DNA of 58,612 nucleotides from Shewanella sp. c952 (GCF_019654975.1 NZ_BPEW01000029.1:1-58612), one strand, 5' to 3'; positions 9,286 through 19,092 are shown, numbered from the stretch's first letter. The notes: generated by a model not told the origin, from the letters alone. Made by a program: numbers and translations.

Positions 9286-10512
9286 TTATAAGCTCTTACT
9301 GACCTTTGCGCGTTTATGTCTATACATGGCTTCATCGGCAGCCTTAATGGTCTTGTTTAACTGACCGTGATACTGCTCGATACCATAGCTAAAACTAATA
9401 TCTCCTCGTTCACTCAGCGCTGTCTCTATAATATTTATCTCATTTTCGATACGCTCTAAAGGCCCGTGGCACAGTGCTATAAATTCATCGCCGCCGTAAC
9501 GCGCCACTAACTGCTTTTCATGCCATTGAGCTTTGAGAAGCTTGCTCAATTTTTGCAGTGCTGTGTCGCCGGCTGCATGACCATGTTGGTCGTTAATCGC
9601 TTTAAGATTATCTAAATCGATGAGTATCAAGTAACAACCAAAATGGGGCTTCAACTTCCACTCTTTGACAAGCGTTTCAAAACGTTGACGATTGTACAAT
9701 TCGGTCAAGCTATCAAAGTTAGCTAGCAAATTAATCTTATGGTTTTTTTGGTATAGAGAAATAGCATTTGCTGCTTCATGAGTGAGTATCGCCACTAGGT
9801 TGCGATCATAATGGCTAAACGCTTTCACTTTTCCGCTATCTAAATTAAGCATGGCGTAAAGGTGACCATCAATATGGATCGGGCTCGATAAGGTTGAGCG
9901 TATCGCTGTTGAGGGAGCATCGAGCAGGATATTTTGATCTGACGAGCTTAATGAGCTGCGAGAGTTAATGGCTTCCATATCATCAATGACGACGACTCTA
10001 TCGCATTTACCTTTGGTTAACCGATATTCAAATGATTGCTTTAGATTGATATTGAGCTGTCTAAGCTTATTGATATCAATTCCCACACTTGATTCAAATG
10101 ATAATGCACCAGTGTTGGGTTCGACTCGAATAATTGAACCCATTTCAGCGCCATCAACACTACTCACGGCCTTATTTAGTAACGCGTTTAAAAAAGCGGT
10201 TTCATCTTGATACTGACTGGAAATATTGACTAATTCGAAGGTTGTTTCATTTACATGCACAACTTGCTGCAGATGTTCCCAAAGCCTTGTAAGTCGCCCT
10301 TGATGAAAATAGTAATTGAGACTGTAACCAAGCAGGTAGATGATGCCAACAAGTAGCAAGTTTGCAATTGCGTTTGGTGATGCGGTGATACTAAAAAAAA
10401 ACGACCAACAGATAAACAGCAACATCAAAGGCACACCTAGCAGAGCTAAGTGAGTCTTCCAATCGAGTGAATCAATTTTCTTCTTTTTTAAACTGTCTTT
10501 GATGGGCAACAT
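9286..10512 (-). CDS. Membrane GAF-GGDEF diguanylate cyclase
   Basis: A 408-residue enzyme predicted to make cyclic di-GMP from two GTP. Two membrane helices lie at about residues 22-44 and 48-66, followed by a GAF-like sensory domain (about 90-240, with the segment STLSSPIHIDGHLYAMLNLD) and a C-terminal GGDEF domain. The active-site loop is intact as RYGGDEF, residues 338-344. The residues preceding it are HEKQLVA, so the usual RxxD inhibitory site is missing and product inhibition is probably absent. The stop codon is embedded in an inverted repeat (TAAGAGCTT/AAGCTCTTA, 9278-9298). It is monocistronic. Confidence 0.93.
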   Translation of the reverse strand: MLPIKDSLKKKKIDSLDWKTHLALLGVPLMLLFICWSFFFSITASPNAIANLLLVGIIYLLGYSLNYYFHQGRLTRLWEHLQQVVHVNETTFELVNISSQYQDETAFLNALLNKAVSSVDGAEMGSIIRVEPNTGALSFESSVGIDINKLRQLNINLKQSFEYRLTKGKCDRVVVIDDMEAINSRSSLSSSDQNILLDAPSTAIRSTLSSPIHIDGHLYAMLNLDSGKVKAFSHYDRNLVAILTHEAANAISLYQKNHKINLLANFDSLTELYNRQRFETLVKEWKLKPHFGCYLILIDLDNLKAINDQHGHAAGDTALQKLSKLLKAQWHEKQLVARYGGDEFIALCHGPLERIENEINIIETALSERGDISFSYGIEQYHGQLNKTIKAADEAMYRHKRAKVSKSL

Positions 10513-10993
10513 GAATATCCTATTCTACTCGTTCAAATCATTTGTTTGCTGCATTCAAAAGAAAATATGTACAGGTAAAGATCATTGTAAATTACTTAAA
10601 TAGTAGATAAAAAGTACAACTCTAACAAGTGCTTAATCTTGCAACGACGAGTTGGTGTATTTGTTGAAAGCTATCGGGCGAGTTTATCAAATTTGCGGTA
10701 CTAAACAGTAGTGCTATTTGCGCTTAATAACGGAAATGTATACATCATCATTTTGACTGACAAAATTATTTGTGTGAACCGCTATCGGTGTTACAAAGTG
10801 ATACACAATATTCACACTCTATAGCCATAGAGACGCTTAGTTCTATGCAGTACCGTATAGTCACAGGGATCTAAAGGTACATAAGAGATTGGCTAGCAAT
10901 CTTAGTTATTTGTTATACATATGTACTAATAAGTTATTTGCAGTCAAAACAAAGCTTAGAGATAATTAGGTCATTGGCTTTGGGGGAAGCCTG
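10513..10993. other. Intergenic region upstream of purE
   Basis: About 480 AT-rich bases between the divergent diguanylate cyclase and purE genes. I found no repeat of the MITE family, no tRNA and no convincing ORF. A reading frame upstream of purE stays open from 10938 but has no ribosome site and no family similarity before the purE ATG. Confidence 0.5.
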
Positions 10994-11023
10994 TTTACTC
11001 TTTGCGCTTATTTTCATTATAAT
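10994..11023 (+). promoter_or_regulatory. Putative sigma-70 promoter for purE
   Basis: TTTACT at 10994-10999 and a perfect TATAAT at 11018-11023 are separated by 18 bases and lie about 45 bases upstream of the purE ATG. I do not see a convincing PurR operator. Confidence 0.55.
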
Positions 11024-11066
11024 GCGCGCAAATATAATAATGTACCGCCCTACACAAGGACAAAAA

Positions 11067-11570
11067 ATGAGCAAACCATTTGTTGCAGTATTAATGGGGT
11101 CTGATTCTGACCTGCCTACAATGCAATCTACCCTAGATGTATTAAAGACTTTCAACATTACGTTTGAAGCTAAAGTGACATCTGCCCACCGTACTCCAGC
11201 CGCTACTCACGCTTACGTGACTGATGCTGAAGCTCGTGGTTGTAAAGTATTTATTTGTGCTGCTGGTCTTGCTGCACACTTAGCAGGTGCAGTTGCTGGT
11301 ATCACAACTCGTCCAGTGATTGGTGTACCAATAGACAATGGTCCACTACAAGGTCATGATGCATTACTATCTACAGTGATGATGCCTGGTGGCGTTCCTG
11401 TTGCTACTGTCGCTATCGGCAGTGCTGGTGCTAAAAATGCGGGTTACCTAGCTGCACAAATGCTAGCGGTTGGTGATGATGCACTGGCTGTAGCTGTAAA
11501 AGAAGAGCGTGCTAAGTCTGCTGAAGCTGTTCAGGCTAAAGATGCTGCGCTACAAGCTAAACTAGCTTAA
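11067..11570 (+). CDS. purE: N5-carboxyaminoimidazole ribonucleotide mutase
   Basis: Interconverts N5-CAIR and CAIR in de novo purine synthesis. The 167-residue protein has the class I PurE signatures: MGSDSD near the start for ribonucleotide binding, TSAHRTP carrying the catalytic His, AGLAAHLAG, and GVPIDNG. The start is the ATG at 11067, with AAGGA at 11056-11060, although the frame is open further upstream. purK, the usual partner for class I enzymes, is not adjacent and must be elsewhere. A strong terminator follows. Confidence 0.96.
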   Translation: MSKPFVAVLMGSDSDLPTMQSTLDVLKTFNITFEAKVTSAHRTPAATHAYVTDAEARGCKVFICAAGLAAHLAGAVAGITTRPVIGVPIDNGPLQGHDALLSTVMMPGGVPVATVAIGSAGAKNAGYLAAQMLAVGDDALAVAVKEERAKSAEAVQAKDAALQAKLA

Positions 11571-11587
11571 GCGACACTAAACAAATA

Positions 11588-11617
11588 AAACCGCAGTGTT
11601 TTCACTGCGGTTTTTTT
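11588..11617 (+). terminator. Intrinsic terminator after purE
   Basis: AAACCGCAGTG and CACTGCGGTTT form an 11-base perfect stem around a TTTT loop, followed by a run of seven T. Confidence 0.95.
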
Positions 11618-11834
11618 GTGCCTGTTAATACCAACGGTATGACGTATCTGTGTTTTTAGTTAATCGATGTCGATAGTTTCACTCTAGCATTAAGTAAATT
11701 GTCATTATCTGTTCACGTTTATAACGCTGCTAAATTAACTCCACACTCCATGTCATCGCTATAAATCTCGCTATAGACAAATTCCCCGCAGCAATGCAGA
11801 CTTATTGTTTCAATACTCTGTAAAGGACCTTGGT

Positions 11835-12449
11835 GTGTTAGAGCCCATTCACCCAACAGATCAACCTTTAAATGCAGATCCCGACCAAGCGCTCATGCTG
11901 CAGTATGCTAGCGGTAATACTCGTGCTTTTGAACTGCTATACAGTAAACACAAAGGGCCGTTATATCGCTACTTTGTGCGGCAAATCTATGACAATCAAC
12001 TGGCTGAAGATCTGTACCAAGAAACATGGAGCAGAGTGATAAAAGCGGCAGCCAATTATCAAGCCAAAGCAAAATTCACCACTTGGTTATATCGCATTGC
12101 ACATAACCTGATAATCGACCATGTAAGAGCCAAGAAACCTGAAAGTAGTTTTAGTGATACTTTTGAGGATGGCCAAGAAACAGAATCCGTCGCCAGTTGT
12201 TTGTCTGAATCTCCAGAGCAACAACTGCAACAGCAAAAGAAGGCGCTGTTACTTAAAGACTGCGTGAAAGACTTGCCGCAAGTTCAACAAGAAGCGTTCT
12301 TGCTTAATATTGAAATGGGCTTCACTGCCGCAACGATTGCCGATATTGCAGGTGCAACAGTTGAGGCAACAAAGAGCCGTCTTCGTTACGCAAATAAAGG
12401 CCTTAAAGCCTGTGTTGACCTGAAGTGGCAGGAGGTGGAGTATGACTAA
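11835..12449 (+). CDS. ECF-type RNA polymerase sigma factor
   Basis: About 204 residues with the two ECF regions. Region 2 is around AFELLYSKHKGPLYRYFVR, then AEDLYQETW and FTTWLYRIAHNLIIDHVR. Region 4 is around DLPQVQQEAFLLNIEMGFT, then IADIAGATVEATKSRLRYA, a helix-turn-helix recognising the -35 element. It directs RNA polymerase to a specific regulon, which is unknown. I chose the GTG at 11835 because AAAGGA sits 7 bases upstream; a TTG at 11805 would add ten residues without a ribosome site. The next gene starts inside its last codons, a typical sigma/anti-sigma pair. Confidence 0.92.
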   Translation: MLEPIHPTDQPLNADPDQALMLQYASGNTRAFELLYSKHKGPLYRYFVRQIYDNQLAEDLYQETWSRVIKAAANYQAKAKFTTWLYRIAHNLIIDHVRAKKPESSFSDTFEDGQETESVASCLSESPEQQLQQQKKALLLKDCVKDLPQVQQEAFLLNIEMGFTAATIADIAGATVEATKSRLRYANKGLKACVDLKWQEVEYD

Positions 12450-13068
12450 AGAGAGTGAAGACAATACTCAAAAAGAGCTGCATGCACTTTATCAACATAT
12501 TGAGCAAGAACGGCCATCAAAGGTACTTGATAACGCCATTCTAGAACTCGCAGCCAGCAATGCAAAACCGCGGGTGAAAAGCCAGTCATTTTGGCGCAAG
12601 CACCGTTGGCCATTATCTTCTGCAGCTTCTGTATTATTGGTGGTCACTTTGTTTGTGATTAATCCACAAATGCAGACGGGTAATTTGAGTGATGAAGCGA
12701 TGCCAGCCTTAATGTCTACGCCAGAAGATCACAACGCACCAGCGATGATGAGAATGGCTACACCAGAACAAGAGTCAGGTAATATGTCAGCCCAAGAAAG
12801 TACTAGCGCTGATGAAAAGCCGCAAATTAAGCTGCAGTCATCGGACTTTAATGGGGCTAAAAACCTAAAAAACGTTGGTACTGATGTTGGAACGCTAACT
12901 GCTGAGCTCGATGAGGTGGAAAAAATGCTTAACCTAGAAGAGTTTGCTCAGGCTGAACAAGCATTGCAACGGATTGAAAATGAATATGAAACCCTGTTGC
13001 AGTCAAATGAAGCATTGAAAAACCGCTTTATCGAATTGCAAAAAAAGCTAGATGATCCCAGAGAATAG
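12442..13068 (+). CDS. Putative single-pass anti-sigma factor
   Basis: A 208-residue protein overlapping the sigma gene by 8 bases, the usual arrangement for a cognate regulator. It has an N-terminal cytoplasmic stretch (about 1-50), one membrane helix (about 54-73, PLSSAASVLLVVTLFVI) and a polar C-terminal part ending in a Glu/Gln-rich coiled coil (about 140-208). I see no zinc-binding HxxxCxxC motif, so it is not a canonical ZAS anti-sigma factor. The assignment rests mainly on gene order and topology. The signal that would release the sigma factor is unknown. Confidence 0.72.
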   Translation: MTKESEDNTQKELHALYQHIEQERPSKVLDNAILELAASNAKPRVKSQSFWRKHRWPLSSAASVLLVVTLFVINPQMQTGNLSDEAMPALMSTPEDHNAPAMMRMATPEQESGNMSAQESTSADEKPQIKLQSSDFNGAKNLKNVGTDVGTLTAELDEVEKMLNLEEFAQAEQALQRIENEYETLLQSNEALKNRFIELQKKLDDPRE

Positions 13069-13107
13069 AATCATCCCGCTCATTAATAGAAAATAGCTTT
13101 TATCTTT

Positions 13108-13138
13108 AATAATGCCTACTCATGCAGTAGGCATTATT
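13108..13138. terminator. Bidirectional terminator between convergent genes
   Basis: A 13-base perfect stem (AATAATGCCTACT / AGTAGGCATTATT) with loop CATGC lies between the anti-sigma gene and the convergent membrane-protein gene. It overlaps the stop codon of the latter at 13134. T runs on either side are short. Confidence 0.7.
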
Positions 13139-13547
13139 CATTGAACCAATCCCAGATCCCTAGAGAAGTACCTTCAAATAGATCAATACCTAGTGCTGAT
13201 TTCAGTAGGTATAGCAGTAGCAGCCCAATAACCATAGATAGCACAATAAAGCCAACTAAAGACAGGAGGAAAACGGCCATTGACGCCTGTTTTTCCTTGC
13301 GGTTCAACGCGCGTTTGTTTCTACCTAAAAGGAATACATAGAAAAAACGCCAGCCAACAAACGGAAAATAAAAAGTGCCACGATTATCAATAAAGTGTTG
13401 CTGCCATGGTTTACCTATCAGTGCAAGTCGGAAATAGATAAGCTGTGATTCACTGTAACTATCGGCATACTTGCTTGGCATATCCAGTAGCGCTTTATGG
13501 AGTCGGGGATCATCCCTTAAAGAGGGACGCAGATATTCAGAGGTCAT
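13134..13547 (-). CDS. Conserved small membrane protein of unknown function
   Basis: A 137-residue protein with a polar N-terminal half, a hydrophobic segment around GTFYFPFVGWRFFYVFLLG (about 58-76) and a strong membrane helix at about 89-115 (MAVFLLSLVGFIVLSMVIGLLLLYLL). I do not recognise the family. The tail is short and acidic. It is convergent with the sigma/anti-sigma pair, so it is probably not part of that unit. Confidence 0.7.
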   Translation of the reverse strand: MTSEYLRPSLRDDPRLHKALLDMPSKYADSYSESQLIYFRLALIGKPWQQHFIDNRGTFYFPFVGWRFFYVFLLGRNKRALNRKEKQASMAVFLLSLVGFIVLSMVIGLLLLYLLKSALGIDLFEGTSLGIWDWFNE

Positions 13548-13701
13548 TATTATCCTTCATTAGGGTTATTGAGCTTTCATGACTATTTTTGTTTTAAAGA
13601 TCAACAGGCCTGTGCCAATACAAGGTGTTAGTTAAAAAGTGAGTGCTGACCTATCAAGCGTAGTAGATAGTTGCTAACTCTCAAATAGCTATGAATGTCT
13701 C

Positions 13702-14231
13702 TAATACCAATCGCTATAATGATTTGAACGCTTAGCGGGCGTTTAGCGGTGTTGAGGCAAGGTCATTAAATGCTCCTCGATAACTGCTCCTGCGTTACTC
13801 TACCTCCTATATCCATATCGTCGTGCATGAATGACATTCACCACATCTGACCTCCAAGGATGGAGGGAATGCCTTAAGCATGTCAGGAACATGCTAGGCC
13901 ATGTGGTTTGCAGTGAGTGAAGAGCATAGTTATTCTAGCTTCAAGCTCATTAACGCAGCATCAGAGTCGCTAAAACTCGCCTATAAGGAGTGTTTTAGCT
14001 ACCTACTTCAGTGTTGGATAAATGCAAAAGAGAACAACCATTATGCCAATGATCCGTTTTGAATTAGCTCGCTAAAAACACTCTGAGTAGATCAACGACT
14101 TATATAAAAGCATGGACTTTACTCAGTGTTATTGATTTTACCAAGGGAATGACCATTGGTTGCAATCAATGCCGTGATTAAAGTCCATTAAATTACCACT
14201 GAATCCTGCATCTTCAGGTAGAACGGGTATA
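13702..14231. mobile_element. MITE-like composite repeat, copy 2
   Basis: About 530 non-coding bases. The right end (14208-14231) is the inverted form of the terminal repeat of copy 1 (GCATCTTCAGGT, then ending CGGGTATA). The block 14099-14173 matches 9017-9092 of copy 1 inverted, with few differences. The block 13919-13978 matches 35404-35463 of copy 3 at 57 of 60 positions. The left part begins with TAATACCAATC, a motif also found inside copy 3 at about 35337. The exact left border is uncertain. The rest of the gap (13548-14360) shows nothing else. Confidence 0.65.
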
Positions 14232-14360
14232 CCTACTGGTATAAGACACATTTGCTAATAATTCTTTATATTTATTTTGCTGAAGGTTAATCAAAAGTTT
14301 GCTACTTTGTGTGGCTCAATCGCTCCCATTTAGAATAATTACAATAGGATGGCCTCTTCG

Positions 14361-17300
14361 ATGAAACTTCGTCACTCACTTGCATGTTGCATGTTAGCTT
14401 TGGGCACAATTAATATTTCTCCCTCATTTGCCTCTGACTCTAGTGATAAAGCAGGCTATTTTCGCGCACCGGCATTAAATCAACAAACATTAGTATTTAC
14501 TGCTGAAGGCGATCTTTGGACTAAAGACCTGACAGAATCGAAGGCCAGACGTTTAACCAGTTTACCTGCTGAAGAGTTGGGAGCGACTATTTCTCCTGAT
14601 GGTCAATCTGTCGCTTATGTGGCGAACTATGAAGGTTCATCAGAGGTTTACGTTATTGCAATTGACGGTGGGCAAGCCAAGCGAGTTAGCTTTGAAAACT
14701 CTCGAGTGAGAGTGCAAGGCTGGACCCGTGATGGAAAAATCCTGTATGCCACTGATAATGCATTTGGTCCAGCAAATTACTGGGTATTACGTACTGTCGA
14801 CCCTACAAGTCTGGTAACAACAGATTTACCGCTTGCCGATGCTATCGAAGGGGTTATTGATGAGCAAAATGAATATGTTTATTTCACTCGTTTTGGCTTA
14901 CAAACCACTGGTGATAATGCCAAAGTCTATCGAGGCGGCGCTAAGGGAGAGCTTTGGCGTTTTAAGCTTGGTGAGCAACAAGAAGCGCAGCAATTAGCAG
15001 CTACCCACGACGGCTCTGTAAGGCAACCCATGTTGTGGCAGTCTCGTGTTTACTTTATCAGCGATAGTGATGGTAACGACAATATCTGGTCAATGTCTGT
15101 TAATGGCAAAGATCTACAGCAACATACACATTATAAAGAGTGGCAAGTGAGAAGTGCTAAGCTTAATGAAGGGCGTATTGTTTTCCAACAGGGCGCCGAT
15201 ATTAAGTTATTCGATATTGCATCGAATAAAGAGCAAGCTGTTGATATTGAATTGATTTCAGATTTTTCGCATAAACGAGAACATTGGGTCAACGATCCGA
15301 TGAAGTATGCAACATCTACAAGGTTTACGCCGCAAAACGACAGAGTTGTGATCACCGCTCGTAGCCAAGTCGCCATCGCTTCAACGGATGGCCAAAGATT
15401 GGTACAGCTGACAGTACCTGCTGACAGTCGAGTGCGCAATGCGGTTATGAGTAAAGATGGCCAGTGGGTATACGGCATAAGTGACATTAGCGGTGAGCAG
15501 GAGATATGGCAATTTGCCGCCGATGGCAGTGATAAGCGTAAGCAGTTAACCGAAAACGGCAAAGCATTACGTATGGATCTATACCTTTCGCCTAACGGCC
15601 GTTATTTGGCTCATGATGATTATGACGGTAATGTTTGGCTATTAGATTTAAAGAAGGGACGTGATAAGAAAATTATTACCCAAGGTGAAGGGCTTGGGCC
15701 ATACGCCGATATCGTTTGGTCGGGAGACAGTCAATTTATCGCGCTCACCAAAGCAGAGATGGGTAAAAATCGCCCCCAAATCGTGTTGTACTCTTTAGAT
15801 AAAAATAAAGCGCAAGCACTCACCACAGATAAGTATGAGTCATTCTCGCCCAGTTTTAGTAAAGATGGCGATTGGCTTTATTTTCTCTCAAACCGAAAGT
15901 TTGTCTCTACGCCAAGCTCTCCATGGGGTGACAGAAACATGGGGCCGATGTTTAATAAGCGTACTGAAGTGTTTGCCATTGCCCTAAACTCTAAAGCACG
16001 TTTTGCTTTTCAAAAGCCCAATGAGTTGCTGAGTGAGCCTGAAAAAGACAGTGATGACGAGATTAAGACACGAGTTGACTGGGATGGCTTATCGGCCAGA
16101 TTATGGCAAGTGCCTATTGCAGCTGGTAACTATTCATCACTGCAACTCGGTGAAGATAAGTTCTATCTGCTTGATAAAAATGTCGGAAGCCGTAAGTCTT
16201 CTTTGAAGGTGGTGAAGTTTAACCCACTAAGCCCTAAGGTCGATACATTCTCAAAGGATGTGGGGTCATATACCTTGTCTGACGACAGTAAAAAGCTGTT
16301 TATCCGCAAACAATCGAAGCAGGGTAAAGAGATGTTGATTGTTGATGCGGGCGACAAGCTACCTAAAGAACTCGATAACGCCAAAGTTCAGGTAAACAAT
16401 TGGCAGCTGGCCATTCAACCAACAGCTGAATGGCAGCAGATGTTTGAAGATGCCTGGTTAATGCACCGAGATTCGTTCTATGACAAGAAAATGCGTGGTG
16501 TCGATTGGCAGCAGGCTAAAGTGAAATACCAACCGTTGGTGGATCGTTTAACTGATCGTCATGAGCTCAATGATATTTTCAAGATGATGATGGGCGAGTT
16601 AGATTCGCTGCACTCTCAAGTTCGTGGCGGCGACTTCGCTAAAGATCCCAACAAGGCTAAATCTGCAAGTTTAGGTGCGCGTTTAGAGCAAACAAAAGCA
16701 GGGGTGGTGATTGAGCATATTTATCAAGGCGATCCTGAACTGCCTAAGCAAGCGGCGCCACTAAAACAGATGGGTGTTGATGCTAAAGTCGGTGACATTA
16801 TCATTGCGATAAACGGTAGGAAGTTGACGAACATCGCGGATGTTACACGCCTTATTCGTAACCAAAGTGCTAAACAGGTACTACTAGAGCTTAAACGTGG
16901 CAGTAAAACACATCAGACAATTGTAAAACCGGTCACCGCATCAGCGAACGCAAAATTAAGGTATCAAGACTGGGTCAACCACAATAGTCATGAAGTTAGC
17001 AAAGCAAGTGATGGCAAGTTCGGTTACCTGCATCTCTACGCGATGGGCAGTGGTGATGTCGCCAGTTTCGCGCGTGAGTTCTACGCTAATTACGATAAAC
17101 AGGGACTGATTATTGATGTTCGCCGTAACCGAGGCGGAAATATCGACAGTTGGATTATTGAGAAATTGCTTAGACGTACATGGGCATTTTGGGCTCCAAC
17201 CCATGGCACTCCATCTGGCAATATGCAGCAAACCTTTAATGGTCACTTAGTCGTACTGACCGATCAGCTGACTTATTCAGACGGTGAGACCTTCTCTGCT

Positions 17301-17642
17301 GGGGTTAAAGCACTGGGTATTGCTCCGCTTATAGGTAAGCAAACTACGGGTGCCGGCGTATGGTTGTCTGGTCGTAACTCTCTGACTGATAAAGGAATGG
17401 CACGGGTTGCTGAGTATCCACAGTATGCAATGGACGGTAGCTGGATTATTGAAGGACGTGGCGTCAGCCCTGATATCGAAGTTGATAATCTGCCATATGC
17501 AACTTTTACCGGTAAAGATGCGCAACTTGAGAAGGCGTTGGACTACCTTAAGCAAGAGTTAGATAAACAAGCTGTTGAGGACTTCAAACCTAAGGCTTTA
17601 CCTGCAAGCGGTATGGCTGAGGATGTAAAAAGAGCCCACTAG
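14361..17642 (+). CDS. Tricorn-type S41 protease with PDZ domain, exported
   Basis: About 1093 residues, the size of tricorn proteases. After an N-terminal signal peptide (cleavage near SFASDS) come two beta-propellers made of WD/TolB-like repeats (for example ATISPDGQSVAYVANYEGS and DIVWSGDSQFIALTKA). Then come a PDZ domain (about 790-870, GDIIIAINGRKLTNIADV) and the S41 catalytic core, with GLIIDVRRNRGGNIDS and LTYSDGETFSAG containing the likely nucleophile Ser. It probably degrades peptides in the periplasm. Start: the ATG at 14361 lies 11 bases after TAGGA; the ATG at 14349 is in frame but overlaps that site. Single gene. Confidence 0.92.
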   Translation: MKLRHSLACCMLALGTINISPSFASDSSDKAGYFRAPALNQQTLVFTAEGDLWTKDLTESKARRLTSLPAEELGATISPDGQSVAYVANYEGSSEVYVIAIDGGQAKRVSFENSRVRVQGWTRDGKILYATDNAFGPANYWVLRTVDPTSLVTTDLPLADAIEGVIDEQNEYVYFTRFGLQTTGDNAKVYRGGAKGELWRFKLGEQQEAQQLAATHDGSVRQPMLWQSRVYFISDSDGNDNIWSMSVNGKDLQQHTHYKEWQVRSAKLNEGRIVFQQGADIKLFDIASNKEQAVDIELISDFSHKREHWVNDPMKYATSTRFTPQNDRVVITARSQVAIASTDGQRLVQLTVPADSRVRNAVMSKDGQWVYGISDISGEQEIWQFAADGSDKRKQLTENGKALRMDLYLSPNGRYLAHDDYDGNVWLLDLKKGRDKKIITQGEGLGPYADIVWSGDSQFIALTKAEMGKNRPQIVLYSLDKNKAQALTTDKYESFSPSFSKDGDWLYFLSNRKFVSTPSSPWGDRNMGPMFNKRTEVFAIALNSKARFAFQKPNELLSEPEKDSDDEIKTRVDWDGLSARLWQVPIAAGNYSSLQLGEDKFYLLDKNVGSRKSSLKVVKFNPLSPKVDTFSKDVGSYTLSDDSKKLFIRKQSKQGKEMLIVDAGDKLPKELDNAKVQVNNWQLAIQPTAEWQQMFEDAWLMHRDSFYDKKMRGVDWQQAKVKYQPLVDRLTDRHELNDIFKMMMGELDSLHSQVRGGDFAKDPNKAKSASLGARLEQTKAGVVIEHIYQGDPELPKQAAPLKQMGVDAKVGDIIIAINGRKLTNIADVTRLIRNQSAKQVLLELKRGSKTHQTIVKPVTASANAKLRYQDWVNHNSHEVSKASDGKFGYLHLYAMGSGDVASFAREFYANYDKQGLIIDVRRNRGGNIDSWIIEKLLRRTWAFWAPTHGTPSGNMQQTFNGHLVVLTDQLTYSDGETFSAGVKALGIAPLIGKQTTGAGVWLSGRNSLTDKGMARVAEYPQYAMDGSWIIEGRGVSPDIEVDNLPYATFTGKDAQLEKALDYLKQELDKQAVEDFKPKALPASGMAEDVKRAH

Positions 17643-17677
17643 TTTCAACCGAGTATCAAAAAGTATTGATGAGTTTC

Positions 17678-17724
17678 GAGCGTTATTGGCCAAGCAGTTC
17701 CCAGGTTGATAACGCTCATTTTAT
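17678..17724 (+). terminator. Probable terminator after tricorn gene
   Basis: GAGCGTTAT at 17678-17686 pairs with ATAACGCTC at 17709-17717 across a 22-base loop and is followed by ATTTTATT. The T tract is imperfect. Confidence 0.6.
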
Positions 17725-17949
17725 TGCTGTGTTACAAGGCTCACCGCCAATCCCGTCGACAAAACTCCTGCCGTTAAATCAAAAACTCAGACATTGATTG
17801 CAGCTCCAATTCGCATATTTAATGGTGTGATGGAGCAGATACTAAGCTTATTTCTAAAAGATATTGAATTTTACGTGTTTTTAACACTAAACTGGTAAAA
17901 AAATAGTATGTGTTCTAAGCAAAAGCATCGGTTAGGGATAGGGATCAAT

Positions 17950-19092
17950 ATGACTGAACAAAAGGGTACGCCTGAAGAAGTATCAGCAAGTGAAAGTGCA
18001 AAGGCAGAAGCCAACCCAACTGAGGACAAAAAGAACAGCAAAATTCGTAAGGCGACTAACATCATTTTGATTGTTGTTAGTTTTCTATTTGTATTCCATT
18101 TAATCGCCGACCGTTTTATTCCCTCTACAGATTTAGGCCGTATTCGCGGCTATGTCGTGCCAATTAGTCCGCAAGTCTCAGGTGAAATTGTAGATATTTT
18201 AGCAACGCCAAATACGCTAATTAGAGCGGGTGATGTTTTGGCTCAGATTGATACTACTGACTATGAGATTGCGCTTCATCAAGCAGAGCAATCTTTAAAG
18301 AAAGCAGGGCAAAATGTTGGCGCTCAAACTGCCAATGTGGCAGCTGCGCAGGCGAAAGTGACCAATGCGGTGGCTAACTATAAAAATGCGCAGGTTCAGT
18401 CTAAGCGCATATTTACCATGGTTGAAAAGCAGGTTATGTCGCAGGCTGATGCCGACAATGCCCGTGCAGAATTAACTAAAGCTGAGGCGGGGGTCGCAAG
18501 CGCGAAAGCGGATTTAGCCAAGGCAGAAGAGCGTTTAGGCGCTGAAGGTGAAAATAATACCAATGTTAAATCGGCATTATTGAGTTTAGAGAAAGCTCAA
18601 TTAAACTTACAACGAACCTCTATTACAGCACCTACCGATGGCGTCGCCTCTAACTTCAGATTGAAAGAGGGGATATATGCGAGCGCTGGTCAGCCTATTA
18701 TGACCTTTATCTCTTCAGAAGATGTCTGGATCGAAGCTTATTTCAGAGAAAATAGTTTAGGTAATATAACAGCCGGTGATGAGGTCGAGTTCGCGCTAGA
18801 TTATGCCCCTGGCCAAGTGTTTAAAGCAAAGGTTGGTAGCATTGATTACGGCATTGACTGGGGGCAGAGTGAGCAAACGGGCAAACTGGCTCAGATCTCA
18901 GGCCAAACTGGTTGGCTTAGGCAGTCACAACGCTTTCCTGTCACCATAGTATTATCAAAAGATGAAGCAGTGGGGCTGCGACGTGTAGGCGGCCAAGCTG
19001 ATGTAATCGTTTATACTAAAGATAATTCAATGATTAACTTATTTGGCCGCGCTTGGATCAGAGTCGTGAGCTGGTTCTCTTATGTCAGATAA
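17950..19092 (+). CDS. HlyD-family periplasmic adaptor (membrane fusion protein)
   Basis: About 380 residues. A short cytoplasmic Glu/Lys-rich segment is followed by one membrane helix (about 36-56, ATNIILIVVSFLFVFHLIA), then the biotinyl-lipoyl-like half (RGYVVPISPQVSGEIVDI), a long alpha-helical hairpin (about 105-200, Ala/Gln-rich) and the second lipoyl half (TAPTDGVASNFRLKEGIYA). It links an inner-membrane pump to the outside. The start is the ATG at 17950 behind AGGGA; upstream in-frame codons lack a ribosome site. It overlaps the next gene by 11 bases, so the pair forms one efflux unit. The substrate is unknown. Confidence 0.92.
   Translation: MTEQKGTPEEVSASESAKAEANPTEDKKNSKIRKATNIILIVVSFLFVFHLIADRFIPSTDLGRIRGYVVPISPQVSGEIVDILATPNTLIRAGDVLAQIDTTDYEIALHQAEQSLKKAGQNVGAQTANVAAAQAKVTNAVANYKNAQVQSKRIFTMVEKQVMSQADADNARAELTKAEAGVASAKADLAKAEERLGAEGENNTNVKSALLSLEKAQLNLQRTSITAPTDGVASNFRLKEGIYASAGQPIMTFISSEDVWIEAYFRENSLGNITAGDEVEFALDYAPGQVFKAKVGSIDYGIDWGQSEQTGKLAQISGQTGWLRQSQRFPVTIVLSKDEAVGLRRVGGQADVIVYTKDNSMINLFGRAWIRVVSWFSYVR

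Noticed and set aside
10938..11066. 43 extra codons in frame upstream of purE
   Set aside because: Homologues begin at the ATG at 11067, which has AAGGA at a good distance. The upstream part contains the promoter-like TATAAT and has no family similarity.
15131..15562. 143-codon minus-strand frame inside the tricorn protease gene
   Set aside because: The plus-strand protein is continuous and family-like throughout; the opposing frame is rich in Ser, Cys and Leu as expected of an antisense shadow.
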